Shown piece by piece: positions 24,537 through 33,319 of a stretch of DNA of 35,664 bases (positions are counted from its first letter, which is position 1; each line of letters begins with the position of its first letter). The notes under the pieces were generated by a model. That model worked only from the letters and a program-made list of their open reading frames with translations. It searched no databases and was not told the DNA's origin. This DNA is from Desulfobacteraceae bacterium 4484_190.2 (lineage in GTDB: Bacteria > Desulfobacterota > DSM-4660 > Desulfatiglandales > Desulfatiglandaceae). Position numbers and translations under genes: made by a program. Where the stretch lies: the NCBI GenBank assembly GCA_002050025.1, contig MVDB01000012.1, forward strand, positions 1 to 35,664, read 5' to 3'.

Positions 24537-25730
24537 ATGAGAGCGATTGTACTTGGAACAGGCCTGCAGGGCAAAGCTGTGATTCACGATCTCGAACGAA
24601 GTGAACTAATAAGCGAAATAATTGCGGCTGATATTGATATATCCCACACAGCTCAGTATCTCAACCGAATGGGATATTCTAAAACACGGGCCTTAAAACT
24701 GGATGTAGCACAGGAACAGGATCTGGCAAAGATGTTTACCGGTATGGATATCCGGGTGGTAGTCTGTATGCTGCCGATAGAGATTGCGCTGACCGCCGCC
24801 AGGGCTGCCTTAGAAGCCGGAATCCCTTTTGTAAGCTCTAACTATACATACAAGCTAAAAGAATTGGATGAATTGGCAAAAGAGCAGGAGGGAATCGTTC
24901 TTCCGGAGATGGGGCTTGATCCGGGAATCGACCTTGTAATGGGCCGTTTGGCAGTAGACAATCTAGATGAGGTCCACGGCCTTTACTCTTATGGTGGCGG
25001 TATACCTGCGCCCGAATGCGCCGCTGATAGTCCCATCAAATATAAAATCTCATGGATTTTTGAGCGGGTTCTCGCTGTGTATACGCGAGAGGCGCGACTT
25101 ATTAAAAACGGAGAACTTTTTATCGTTCCGGGAAATGAAATATTCCATCAGGAGAATATTCATGAGATAGAGTTTGCTGGGATCGGTCCGGTTGAAGCAT
25201 ATCCGAACGGTGATGCTGAAAGGTATATTGAGATATTCGGTCTGGGCCAGGGCCTGGTTGAGATGGGGCGCTTTGCCCTCAGATGGCCCGGGCACAGCAG
25301 GTTCTGGCGAAAAATGGTGGCCCTCGGATTTCTTGATAATACTCCGGTTAAGATTGGCAACGCGGAAATTTCGCCCCGATCTTTTCTGACCCAGTGTTTG
25401 ACGCCCAGGCTTCAGTATGGCAAAGACGAACGAGACCTTGCCCTGTTGAGGGTTGAGGCATGGGGCCTTAAAAAAGATAAAAAAGTGAAAGTAACTTACG
25501 ATCTAATAGATTATCGTGATTTTGAAAGCGGGCTTTTCGCCATGAACCGTACTGTGGGGTTTACATCCAGCATCGGCGCTCAAATGATCCTTTCCGGCCA
25601 GATAACCCAAACAGGTGTGCTGTCGCCGGCGCGCGATGTCCCACCGGATGTGTTTATTAATGAGTTAGAAGCAAGGGGCATGCATATCGATTACAAAATA
25701 GAAGAATATACTAATGGAAAAAATCGATAG
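24537..25730 (+). CDS. Saccharopine-dehydrogenase/lysine-6-dehydrogenase-like oxidoreductase
   Basis: 397 residues, intact. N-terminal NAD(P)-binding Rossmann domain: GTGLQG at residues 7-12, then acidic AADIDIS for the cofactor ribose. Residues about 120-140, LPEMGLDPGIDLVMGRLAVDNL, form the block conserved in saccharopine reductases and lysine-6-dehydrogenases. The C-terminal catalytic/dimerisation domain includes MGRFALRWPGHSRFW, RDLALLRVEAWG and GLFAMNRTVGFTSSIGAQMIL. Family members reversibly oxidise the C-N bond of an amino acid or N-substituted (opine-like) amino acid. Length and layout are closest to lysine-6-dehydrogenase (about 385 residues). It follows the broken paralogue by 15 bases and overlaps the regulator gene by 17 bases. 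Substrate unproven. Confidence 0.85.
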   Translation: MRAIVLGTGLQGKAVIHDLERSELISEIIAADIDISHTAQYLNRMGYSKTRALKLDVAQEQDLAKMFTGMDIRVVVCMLPIEIALTAARAALEAGIPFVSSNYTYKLKELDELAKEQEGIVLPEMGLDPGIDLVMGRLAVDNLDEVHGLYSYGGGIPAPECAADSPIKYKISWIFERVLAVYTREARLIKNGELFIVPGNEIFHQENIHEIEFAGIGPVEAYPNGDAERYIEIFGLGQGLVEMGRFALRWPGHSRFWRKMVALGFLDNTPVKIGNAEISPRSFLTQCLTPRLQYGKDERDLALLRVEAWGLKKDKKVKVTYDLIDYRDFESGLFAMNRTVGFTSSIGAQMILSGQITQTGVLSPARDVPPDVFINELEARGMHIDYKIEEYTNGKNR

Positions 25731-26877
25731 AGCTGTCCAGGAAGATTTTATTCAAAAAAATGTCGGTATCAAGATCAGGGAGCTTCGCAAGGCCGGAAAG
25801 ATGAATGCAATCGATCTTGCATCGAAAGCCGGCATATCCCAGGGTCAACTTTCCAAGATTGAAACCGGCAAGGCCAATGTGTCAATAAAAAACCTTGCCC
25901 GACTATGTCGTATACTGGGCCGGCCATTGAATTACCTCTTCCAGACAGAAGATAAATCAACTGCCGTACGCCACCACAGGATCATTGCGGTCGCAGGCCT
26001 TGAAAATCAGGGCCTGCACTGGTTCGCACAGGAAGTTGGCAGCAATACCAACGGAACCGTGGCTCTTAATTCTCTCGGAACACTTCAGTTCGGCCCTGCT
26101 GTTGATCAGATCGATCTGATTTTTGAAGGAAGCGTCGATCTTTTTATTGAAAACCTGATTCAATTTTACAGGATCGCACCGGCACTTAAACAGCTTTCCC
26201 TGCCATACTGTTTCAGAGACGAACAGCACAGACAGGCATTTCTGGCGAGTCCATATTTCAGGGAAAACGTGACGGAAGTACTGCTGCAGAAAGGGATCAG
26301 GTTGTTAAACCCAAGCTGGAACTGGATAAGAGGGCTTGATTGGGTGCTTGTTTCACGCCGACCCATATGCACACCTGAGGATGTTAAGGGCTTGAAAGTG
26401 AGGATATTTGATTGCGAACATCTTCGCATATTTTGGGATGAGATGGGGGCCATTCCAGTTGTGGTCCCATGGTCAAAAGTTCGTAAAGCCATCGCCTCCG
26501 GCCAAGTGGATGTGGTACCTACCAAAAAGGCGCTGATATATCACAACGGGTTTTGCAGCCATGCAAAATATGTAACGATCCTCGGAGATATCCCTGAGAT
26601 TATGGGGGTTTTTATAACAGAAACAAAATACAGCTCATTTTCATCTGAGGTTCAACGCGCTTTGGAAAAAGCCTGCGACAGTGCCGGGAATATTTTTTCT
26701 TTAAATCTTTACCATATCGAAAAAAAGAATGAGCGGTTCAACATGAGTCGATATAGGGCCGCTTATCTCAAGGTCGATTTATCACCCTGGCGGCTTGCAG
26801 TTTCAAGGATACGGAAAAAAATGACCGATCAGGGCATCCTTCCGGAACAGACCTTGAAGGAGGTAGAAAAGGCCTAA
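25714..26877 (+). CDS. XRE-type HTH fused to a TRAP-transporter DctP solute-binding domain; putative ligand-sensing regulator
   Basis: 387 residues. Residues 16-78 are an HTH_3/XRE domain (IKIRELRKAGKMNAIDLASK, ISQGQLSKIETGKANVSIKN). Residues about 90-385 match the DctP fold of TRAP-transporter binding proteins. LFIENLIQFYRIAPALKQLSLPYCFRD corresponds to the hinge region. IRGLDWVLVSRRPICTPEDVKGLKVR carries the family's conserved ligand-binding Arg (Arg230). GAIPVVVPWSKVRKAIASGQVDVVP and the YVTILGDIP helix follow. There is no signal peptide and no membrane segment, so the binding domain should face the cytoplasm. No TRAP permease gene is in the window. The gene overlaps the dehydrogenase by 17 bases, so it is part of the operon it probably controls. 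I infer a one-component regulator sensing a carboxylate-type intermediate. Confidence 0.85.
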   Translation: MEKIDRAVQEDFIQKNVGIKIRELRKAGKMNAIDLASKAGISQGQLSKIETGKANVSIKNLARLCRILGRPLNYLFQTEDKSTAVRHHRIIAVAGLENQGLHWFAQEVGSNTNGTVALNSLGTLQFGPAVDQIDLIFEGSVDLFIENLIQFYRIAPALKQLSLPYCFRDEQHRQAFLASPYFRENVTEVLLQKGIRLLNPSWNWIRGLDWVLVSRRPICTPEDVKGLKVRIFDCEHLRIFWDEMGAIPVVVPWSKVRKAIASGQVDVVPTKKALIYHNGFCSHAKYVTILGDIPEIMGVFITETKYSSFSSEVQRALEKACDSAGNIFSLNLYHIEKKNERFNMSRYRAAYLKVDLSPWRLAVSRIRKKMTDQGILPEQTLKEVEKA

Positions 26878-26896
26878 TGATCGGTCCTCTTTGTAA

Positions 26897-28237
26897 ATGA
26901 AAAACAGAAAAAACACAACAACCTTGGCGTTGGCCAAGTTCGCCTGTGAGCTCGCACCGGATAAGATTCCGCTTTCTGCATATGATGCCGCAAAAAAATG
27001 CATTCTCGATCTTGTGGCGGCCTCTGCGGCCGGCTCCAGCTCAACTGCAGCCATGGCCGTCCTGGATATATCGGAACGGCTTTTTTCGTCCGGTCAGTCC
27101 GATGTATGGTTTTCGGGAAAAACTTTTAATGCCCCCGGAGCCGCTTATGTAAACAGCACCTTTGGAAGCGCTCTGGACCTGGATGACGGTCATAGAGAGG
27201 CTATGGGGCATCCCGGAGCTTCGATAATTCCCTCCGCACTTGCCGTGGCCCAGGAGACAAACGCCGCTGGCAGGGAACTTCTGGCAGCCATCATAATCGG
27301 TTACGAAGTTGCGATAAGGGTTGCGGCGGCGCGTGATCATTCCGCCCTGGACACCCTTGCAACAGGAAGATGGTGTGCTTATGGTGCAGTTGCGGCAGGG
27401 GGGCGGCTCCGCCATATGCCGCCGAAAAAACTTGCTCAAGCATTTGCCGTAGCCGGCGTTCATGCGCCGGGAATGTCTGCCGCGGGCTACAGTAAGGTTA
27501 TGGGAAACAGCACCAAAGAAGGGATCCCCTGGGCGACATTAACAGGCCTTTCAGCTCTTTGGCTGGTTGATAAAGGTTTTACAGGCCCAACAGACATTTT
27601 AGACAATGCGGATTATTATGATTTCAATAGAATAATTTCAGGCCTGGGCAATAATTTTGCCATTGAAAAGGTATATTTCAAACCTTATGCATGCTGCCGT
27701 TGGATACACAGTGCCATTGACGCGCTTTTCCTTATAATGGCAGAAAACGATCTGGACTCAGATATGATTAGCAATATCGAGGTTCACACATTTGAAAGAG
27801 CGTTGCGACTCAATAACTATCCTGCCCCGAATTCCCTGGAGGGTGCCCAATACAGCATTCCCTTCTGTATGGCCGTGGCAGCGATCGAGGGAAAGGAAGG
27901 GCTTTTACCCCTAACGCCTGAGTTGCTCTTCCGAAAAGATATCGTTTCGTTTGCCGATATGATTCAGTTGTATTCGGACCAGAAGTTGGATGAGCTTTTT
28001 CCAGCCATGGTACCTTCCAGGGTGACTGCACACACGAAAAGAGGGGTATTTGAAAAACTGGTAAAATCCCCCAAGGGCGATCTATCAAACCCAATGAATT
28101 TTTCGGAAATTGAAAACAAGCTTCGGCGCCTGTCACGGCAAAATCGACCAGGTACTTTTCCAGGGAAAATCCTGGACGTGGTAAATAACCTGGAAAACAG
28201 TGGCACCGATGCGCTGACATCTGTGCTAAAAAAATAG
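26897..28237 (+). CDS. MmgE/PrpD family protein
   Basis: 446 residues, normal length for the family, which includes 2-methylcitrate dehydratase, cis-aconitate decarboxylase and iminodisuccinate epimerase. Typical segments: an all-alpha first domain beginning LALAKFACELAPDKIPLSAYDAAK, ILDLVAASAAGS, YVNSTFGSALDLDDGHREAMGHPGASIIPSALA (the hallmark block with the D-D-x-H cluster), YFKPYACCRWIHSAIDALF and a small second domain from about residue 280. It starts 20 bases after the regulator and ends the operon. In this company (amino-acid-type ABC transporter, dehydrogenase) an epimerase or lyase role on an amino-dicarboxylate is more plausible than methylcitrate metabolism, since no prpB/prpC gene is present; this is inference. 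No terminator is evident in the 160 bases after it. Confidence 0.88.
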   Translation: MKNRKNTTTLALAKFACELAPDKIPLSAYDAAKKCILDLVAASAAGSSSTAAMAVLDISERLFSSGQSDVWFSGKTFNAPGAAYVNSTFGSALDLDDGHREAMGHPGASIIPSALAVAQETNAAGRELLAAIIIGYEVAIRVAAARDHSALDTLATGRWCAYGAVAAGGRLRHMPPKKLAQAFAVAGVHAPGMSAAGYSKVMGNSTKEGIPWATLTGLSALWLVDKGFTGPTDILDNADYYDFNRIISGLGNNFAIEKVYFKPYACCRWIHSAIDALFLIMAENDLDSDMISNIEVHTFERALRLNNYPAPNSLEGAQYSIPFCMAVAAIEGKEGLLPLTPELLFRKDIVSFADMIQLYSDQKLDELFPAMVPSRVTAHTKRGVFEKLVKSPKGDLSNPMNFSEIENKLRRLSRQNRPGTFPGKILDVVNNLENSGTDALTSVLKK

Positions 28238-28396
28238 AAATTTGGTGCTGGTCGGCCGGCTGAGATGACGGGTAAGAATTAATGTACTCATTTTTTGTTC
28301 TTGAAAAAATGTTCGAAACTGTTTTAAGTTAGAACTTCATTTCGTAAATTTTAAGATGTTACTTTTTAAAAAGCAGAAAACACAGGGAGACAGGAT

Positions 28397-29158
28397 ATGA
28401 AGATCGCCGTAAGTGGTAAGGGAGGCGTGGGGAAGACTACGTTTGCCGCTTTTCTAATTCGGGCCCTCGCGAGCGAGGGTAAAAAGGTGCTGGCCATTGA
28501 CGCGGATCCCGATGCCAATCTGGCCCAGGCCCTTGGCGTCAAAAACAGCGGTGAAATAGTTCCCATTTCACAAATGAAGGATCTGATCGAGGAAAGAACT
28601 GGGGCCAAGGCGGGTACTATGGGACAGTTTTTTAAGCTGAACCCAAAAGTTAACGACCTCCCTGACAAACTGTCCGTCGAAGTAGATGGTGTAAAAGTAA
28701 TGGTTATGGGAAGTGTCAAAGTAGGTGGGGCAGGATGTGTATGTCCTGAGGGTATCCTCCTCAAGAATTTGGTTAGTCATATTGTGCTCGCCCGGGATGA
28801 GGCAGTGGTAATGGATATGGAGGCCGGTTTGGAACACTTGGGCCGGGGTACGGCCATGGCCGTTGACCGGCTGGTGGTCGTAGTGGAACCAGGAAGGCGG
28901 AGCATTGAGACAGCGCATCAGATCAGCAAACTGGCGGGCGATATCGGGATAAAAAAACTGAGTTTTGTTGGCAATAAGATCCGGTCGGACAAGGATAGGG
29001 ATTTTTTGTTGAAGCAAATGCCTGATTTTCATTTCTTGACTTTTATCCCTTTCAGAAATGGTATCATTGAGGCGGACCTGGAGGGTCGCCCACCATACGA
29101 GAAAGACAAAGAAGGGCTCAAGATAGTTAAAGAAACGCTGGAAGAACTTGCAAGCTAA
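28397..29158 (+). CDS. cooC: CooC/AcsF-type nickel-insertion ATPase (MinD/ParA fold)
   Basis: 253 residues. Deviant Walker A GKGGVGKTT at residues 7-15 with the signature Lys8. DADPDANLAQALGV is switch I. The Cys114-x-Cys116 pair in GGAGCVCPEG matches the metal-binding CxC of CooC, which dimerises on nickel or zinc and delivers Ni to the carbon monoxide dehydrogenase active site. VVMDMEAGLEHLGRGTA is the switch II region with the family's E-x-L-G-R-G pattern. No CODH/acetyl-CoA synthase genes are in the window, so this is an isolated copy. It is followed after 21 bases by serC. Cytoplasmic, ATP-dependent. Confidence 0.88.
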   Translation: MKIAVSGKGGVGKTTFAAFLIRALASEGKKVLAIDADPDANLAQALGVKNSGEIVPISQMKDLIEERTGAKAGTMGQFFKLNPKVNDLPDKLSVEVDGVKVMVMGSVKVGGAGCVCPEGILLKNLVSHIVLARDEAVVMDMEAGLEHLGRGTAMAVDRLVVVVEPGRRSIETAHQISKLAGDIGIKKLSFVGNKIRSDKDRDFLLKQMPDFHFLTFIPFRNGIIEADLEGRPPYEKDKEGLKIVKETLEELAS

Positions 29159-29179
29159 GTTATTTAAAGGAGGTTACCA

Positions 29180-30265
29180 ATGAGTAAAAGAATACACAAT
29201 TTTAATGCTGGTCCGGCTGCATTGCCTTTGCCTGTTTTAGAAGAAATACAGGCAGAACTCCTAGATTTCAAGGGCTCCGGGATGTCTATCCTGGAGGTGA
29301 GCCATCGTTCAAAGTGGTTTGACGATGTGATAAATGAGGCAGTTGAAATGACGAAGAACCTCTTGAATCTCGGCGAAGATTTCCATGTCCTTTTCATCCA
29401 GGGTGGTGCCAGCCTACAGTTTTGCATGATCCCGATGAATCTAAGCCTGGAAGGGAAACCTCTGGATTTTATAGACACAGGCACATGGTCCACCAAAGCG
29501 ATAAAGGAGGCCAAAATCCAGGGTAAGGATGTACGCGTGATCGCCTCTTCCGAGGATAAGGGGTTCTCGTACATTCCAAAAGACTTCAAAGTAGATGAGG
29601 ATGCAGCGTATCTCCACTTTACCTCGAATAACACGATTAAAGGCACTCAGTGGGCCAAATTCCCTGAAAGCGGAAATGTTCCTCTTTTCTGCGACATGTC
29701 TTCGGACATCATGAGTCGGCCTTTTGATGCAAAGCCTTTCGGGTTGATCTATGCGGGGGCACAGAAGAATATAGGGCCTGCGGGCACGGCCATGGTAATT
29801 ATTCGAAAGGACATGCTCGAAAGAGTCCCGGATAACATCCCTACAATGCTGAAATATACTACATTCAGTGAAAAAAATTCCATGTTCAATACGCCGGCCT
29901 GCCTGGTCATTTATACGACCAATCTGGTTCTCAAATGGCTTCAAGAGAACATTGGTGGACTTGAGGAAATGGAAAAGGTCAATAAAGAGAAGGCAGCCCT
30001 TATATACGACTTCATTGATCAATCTGATTTTTATCATGGCACTGCGGCCAAGGATAGCAGGTCTTTGATGAATGTGACATTCAGGCTTCCAAATGAGGAT
30101 CTGGAAAAAAGATTTGTGGCCCAGGCCTTGGAAGAGGGGCTGGGAGGATTGAAAGGACACCGTTCAGTTGGTGGTTGCCGGGCTTCCATCTACAATGCCA
30201 CAGATATCTGGGCAGTAAAGGACCTGGTGGCATTTATGGCAGAATTTGAGAAAAAAGAAGGATAG
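29180..30265 (+). CDS. serC: Phosphoserine aminotransferase
   Basis: 361 residues, standard SerC length. A PLP-dependent class V aminotransferase that converts 3-phosphohydroxypyruvate and glutamate to phosphoserine in serine synthesis (also used in pyridoxine synthesis). Seen: the N-terminal FNAGPAALPLPVLEEIQ, MSILEVSHRS, IQGGASLQFCMIPMNL, the PLP Lys196 in YAGAQKNIGPAG, FNTPACLVIYTTNLVLKWL, and the C-terminal EGLGGLKGHRSVGGCRASIYNA. Very good ribosome site (AAAGGAGG). It is downstream of the CooC-like gene with 21 bases between them. A hairpin overlaps its stop codon. Confidence 0.96.
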   Translation: MSKRIHNFNAGPAALPLPVLEEIQAELLDFKGSGMSILEVSHRSKWFDDVINEAVEMTKNLLNLGEDFHVLFIQGGASLQFCMIPMNLSLEGKPLDFIDTGTWSTKAIKEAKIQGKDVRVIASSEDKGFSYIPKDFKVDEDAAYLHFTSNNTIKGTQWAKFPESGNVPLFCDMSSDIMSRPFDAKPFGLIYAGAQKNIGPAGTAMVIIRKDMLERVPDNIPTMLKYTTFSEKNSMFNTPACLVIYTTNLVLKWLQENIGGLEEMEKVNKEKAALIYDFIDQSDFYHGTAAKDSRSLMNVTFRLPNEDLEKRFVAQALEEGLGGLKGHRSVGGCRASIYNATDIWAVKDLVAFMAEFEKKEG

Positions 30266-30304
30266 AATTGCTTCGCAATTCTATACAGCGCGGCTTTGCC
30301 GCTC
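30262..30304 (+). repeat. Pair of hairpins overlapping the serC stop
   Basis: ATAGAATTGC / GCAATTCTAT (30262-30271 and 30275-30284) form a perfect 10-bp stem with a three-base loop that includes the serC stop codon. A second GC-rich stem around GCGCGGC/GCCGCTC (30288-30304) follows. An A run rather than a T run comes next on the + strand, so this is not a standard intrinsic terminator for serC; it looks like an intergenic repeat or mRNA 3' structure. Confidence 0.5.
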
Positions 30305-30347
30305 AAAAAAAGTGTCTACTACCCTAATTGAGCCAAAAGGTGCTAAT

Positions 30348-30425
30348 AAATCCGCTCTATCTCCCCTTTACAAAAGGGGAGGACTTATGCTTCCCCCTTT
30401 AATAAAGGGGGATAGAGGGGGATTT
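30348..30425 (+). repeat. 78-bp palindromic intergenic repeat of the CCCCTTT/AAAGGGG type
   Basis: AAATCC at the left edge and GGATTT at the right edge bracket nested inverted repeats: CTATCTCCCCTTT against AAAGGGGGATAGAG, and two inner hairpins (CCCCTTTacaAAAGGGG and CCCCCTTTaataAAAGGGGG). This architecture is a common mobile intergenic repeat in bacterial genomes. It lies in the 326-base gap between serC and asnS, which holds no other gene. Confidence 0.65.
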
Positions 30426-30591
30426 CGTTCAATCAATGTGGAAAGATATCTGCCTATTTTACATAGTGTCTATGAATGATTTATGAAAGACACTTTGTAG
30501 TTTTGCAAGAGCCTTGTGTGCCAACGCATCTATCGAAAATTTACAGGTTTGTTTCGCCCGATTAGGGTTCTAAACAATTGAGGTTACAGGT

Positions 30592-31983
30592 TTGAAAAGG
30601 AAAAGAATCACTGAAATACTTTCTTCAGGACAGATTGGCTCCCGTTTCACCATAATGGGCTGGGTGAGGACGAAAAGAGACTCTAAGGGCGGGTTTTCTT
30701 TTATTGAAGTAAATGACGGGTCTTGTATGAGTAGCCTGCAGGTGATAGCCGATGGAAAACTTCCCAATTATAAGGACGAGGTCCTTGCATTGCAGACAGG
30801 GTGTTCCATCAAGGCCACTGGTTTATTGGCGGCCTCCCCTGGCAAGGGTCAGCGGGTAGAGCTTCAGGCAGATGAGGTCAATGTCGTGGGGTGGGCTGAC
30901 CCTGCTGTTTACCCTCTTCAGAAGAAGCGGCATTCCTTTGAATTTCTGCGAACCATTGCTCACCTGAGGCCTCGAACCAATACTTTTGGCGCTGTGGCAA
31001 GGGTGAGAAATGCCATGAGCTATGCCATTCACTCCTTTTTTCAGGAGAGAGGTTTTATCTATATTCATACACCCATTATTACCGGGAGCGACTGCGAGGG
31101 GGCCGGAGAGATGTTCAGGGTGACCAAATTTAACCTGGACCAGATACCCCAAAAAGACGGTCACCCTGATTTTACACAGGATTTTTTTGGAGGACCTGCC
31201 TCTCTGACCGTGAGCGGACAGCTTGAAGCAGAAATCTATGCGCTTGCCATGGGGGACGTTTACACTTTTGGACCCACCTTCAGAGCAGAAGATTCAAATA
31301 CATCCCGTCACCTGGCGGAGTTCTGGATGGTTGAACCAGAAATGGCCTTTTGCGATCTCCAGTGCAATGCAGAATTGGCAGTAGAACTGCTTAAATACAT
31401 TTTTACCCATGTGCTGGAAAAATGTGAAGAGGACATAAAGTTCTTTAACCGTTTTATAGATACTACCGTAGTGGATACCCTTGAAAAGCTGGTGTCACAG
31501 GATTTTGAATACCTGACCTATACGGAAGGCATAGAAATTCTCTTAAAAGCAAAGGAAAAGTTTGAATTTCCGGTCAACTGGGGATGCGACCTTCAATCGG
31601 AGCATGAGAGGTACCTTTGCGAAAAGGTCTTTCACAAGCCCCTAATACTTGTGGACTACCCAAAAGAGATAAAGGCATTTTACATGAAGCTGAACGAGGA
31701 TGGAAAGACAGTGCGAGCAATGGATGTGCTGGTGCCAAAGATCGGAGAAATCATCGGCGGGAGCCAACGTGAAGATAACTATGATACCCTGGTTGAAAGG
31801 ATCAAGGAGATGAATCTTAACCCTGATGACTACTGGTGGTACCTGGAATTGAGAAAATTCGGGTCAACTCCTCACTCCGGTTTTGGACTTGGGTTTGAGC
31901 GCCTTATTCAATTTGTGACCGGTCTCTCCAATATCAGAGACGTAATTCCCTTCCCGAGAACCCCCGGAAATGTAAGCTTTTGA
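30592..31983 (+). CDS. asnS: Asparaginyl-tRNA synthetase
   Basis: 463 residues, class IIb aminoacyl-tRNA synthetase, cytoplasmic, attaches Asn to tRNA-Asn. The TTG at 30592 is the start: the protein begins [16 protein letters not shown] exactly where family members begin, with AGG upstream. Residues 18-100 are the OB-fold anticodon-binding domain ([26 protein letters not shown]). Motif 2 is [20 protein letters not shown]; motif 3 is [21 protein letters not shown] followed by VIPFPRTPG. The residues that distinguish AsnRS from AspRS ([18 protein letters not shown]) fit asparagine. It is preceded by a repeat-filled gap and converges with the receiver-domain gene 25 bases downstream. Confidence 0.95.
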   Translation: MKRKRITEILSSGQIGSRFTIMGWVRTKRDSKGGFSFIEVNDGSCMSSLQVIADGKLPNYKDEVLALQTGCSIKATGLLAASPGKGQRVELQADEVNVVGWADPAVYPLQKKRHSFEFLRTIAHLRPRTNTFGAVARVRNAMSYAIHSFFQERGFIYIHTPIITGSDCEGAGEMFRVTKFNLDQIPQKDGHPDFTQDFFGGPASLTVSGQLEAEIYALAMGDVYTFGPTFRAEDSNTSRHLAEFWMVEPEMAFCDLQCNAELAVELLKYIFTHVLEKCEEDIKFFNRFIDTTVVDTLEKLVSQDFEYLTYTEGIEILLKAKEKFEFPVNWGCDLQSEHERYLCEKVFHKPLILVDYPKEIKAFYMKLNEDGKTVRAMDVLVPKIGEIIGGSQREDNYDTLVERIKEMNLNPDDYWWYLELRKFGSTPHSGFGLGFERLIQFVTGLSNIRDVIPFPRTPGNVSF

Positions 31984-32008
31984 ATTCTATCATGGCGAGG
32001 TTCCCCCT

Positions 32009-32365
32009 TCAGCAATTTTTTGTTAATGACGTGACGATGTCTCTAAGGGCTTCCAGATCGAATGGCTTCATCAATAGAGAATTGAAGGGTTCCTTGCTAA
32101 TATCACTTTCACTAAATCCGGTAATCGCCACTATGGGTGTGGATGACCTATCCGAGCCTCTGATATATCTGGCAACTTCACAACCGCCCATTCCTGGCAT
32201 ACGAATATCGGTAATGACTAAATCGAAATCGCGACCTTTGTCAAAGTGCTTAATTCCTTCTTCCCCATCGTGAGCGACCTTCACCTCATAACCCATTCCT
32301 GTAAGAAATGTGTTTAGGATGTAGCAGATGTGATCATCATCATCAATAACGAGAATGTAGCCCAT
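32009..32365 (-). CDS. Stand-alone response-regulator receiver protein
   Basis: 118 residues, a single CheY-like domain with no output domain. Acidic pocket in YILVIDDDDHI, phosphoacceptor Asp in LVITDIRMPGMGG, conserved Thr/Ser in IVAITGFSE, and Lys in LLMKPFDLEAL. It would be phosphorylated by an unlinked histidine kinase and act through protein contacts. Ribosome site GGAG before the ATG. No kinase gene lies nearby. It converges with asnS. Confidence 0.9.
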   Translation of the reverse strand: MGYILVIDDDDHICYILNTFLTGMGYEVKVAHDGEEGIKHFDKGRDFDLVITDIRMPGMGGCEVARYIRGSDRSSTPIVAITGFSESDISKEPFNSLLMKPFDLEALRDIVTSLTKNC

Positions 32366-32807
32366 TGGATCTCCAATTTACTGAATAACCCTGGCAGGTT
32401 TAGATCTTTCTATATCGTTCTTCAAGACTTGTGCCACACCCCTATTGAAATAAATACTGACTTAAATTCTGAATAGTTAGGATAACTTAACCGAAATAGC
32501 CCCGATAGAGAAACTGACAAAAACTGCCATTGGGCTGTCAAAATATGTCAGATAAGACAAAATCTTCCCGGCTATACTGCCTCAAGCCTGTTTGCGAGGC
32601 CCATTTGGGTATCCGATCTCTATCAAACAAAAAGATCGTCTATTTTATTCATGGGAATAAAGTACATGCCAAAATGGCATCTCATAGGTCACTTTGCCGT
32701 AGTTGGAATAGGGGAACGAATATGGGCATAAGCGCTAATGCGTAAATGAGGGGGAACAGGTTTGATTCCGTAGTCTATTCCTTAGATCAACTGTTTCCCT
32801 CGTAAGG
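32366..32807. other. 442-base intergenic stretch with one long imperfect hairpin
   Basis: No gene supported. GAGGGGGAACAG...TTGAT and ATCAACTGTTTCCCTC (32748-32801) can form a long imperfect hairpin just downstream of the small zinc-ribbon gene (minus strand) and may be its 3' end structure. Short frames here lack ribosome sites and recognisable sequence. Confidence 0.35.
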
Positions 32808-33080
32808 TCAGTTATCGCAATATTCCAGGATAACCCCTGTTGACACATATTCCTGGGGTTCTTCTTCAATAAAATCCCCCTCCTGGTATGTGATTTTCCC
32901 TTTATATTCTTCTTTTACCACATATTCACCGTCTTCATTTACTTGAATGAGTATCTCGGAACATGAGCCACAATACGGCCCTTCTTTTTCCTGGCCTCCC
33001 TCCCAAATATATGGGATCCAACCCTCATCTATGGCTTCATCAATGGAATCAACTTCAATTCCGCATATAGCACATTTCAT
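32808..33080 (-). CDS. Small CxxC...CxxC protein, unknown function
   Basis: 90 residues, with a good ribosome site (GGAGG) upstream of the ATG at 33080. Two Cys pairs, CAIC at residues 3-6 and CGSC at about 37-40, could hold a zinc ion like a rubredoxin/zinc-ribbon knuckle. The rest is very acidic (EEEPQEYVSTGVILEY) and rich in beta-strand formers. It resembles small zinc-finger-like hypothetical proteins; I do not recognise a named family. It stands alone, possibly translated after the overlapping frame at 33080-33319, whose stop overlaps its start (TAATG). Confidence 0.7.
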   Translation of the reverse strand: MKCAICGIEVDSIDEAIDEGWIPYIWEGGQEKEGPYCGSCSEILIQVNEDGEYVVKEEYKGKITYQEGDFIEEEPQEYVSTGVILEYCDN

Positions 33081-33319
33081 TATTTATCCTCCATTATTTC
33101 AAGAGTTCTTTTACAGAAGAATTCCTCACATGCCAAGAAAAAAGGAATAGAAAAATAATATAAAAAGAGTTGTTGAATGTATTTGAAGATATGTGATAAA
33201 ATATATTTTGGTGAGATGGTGACTACGGGTCCAAGTACCGGGATCATGTCTTTGCCCCGGGGCGTCAGGACAAGTTCCATTGGGAACCTTTTAATCCTGT
33301 TTTTCAGGAGCGCCGACAT
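33080..33319 (-). pseudogene. Possible HxlR-type regulator remnant
   Basis: 79-residue frame. The first 33 residues, MSALLKNRIKRF then MELVLTPRGKDMIPVLGPVV, resemble the end of the winged helix of HxlR/MarR-like regulators (pattern 'LkxRLKrL ... y.LTpkGrdLipVL'), with the wing between them missing. The remaining residues are hydrophobic and unlike that family. There is no proper N-terminal HTH upstream (33320-33464), so this looks like a decayed fragment. Low confidence; it might only be chance coding. Confidence 0.3.

Noticed and set aside
30348-30425. CRISPR-like repeats
   Set aside because: Only nested palindromes, with no regular repeat-spacer spacing and no cas genes.
32530-32745. 71-residue + strand frame
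   Set aside because: Non-ATG-like context, no ribosome site and no recognisable sequence.
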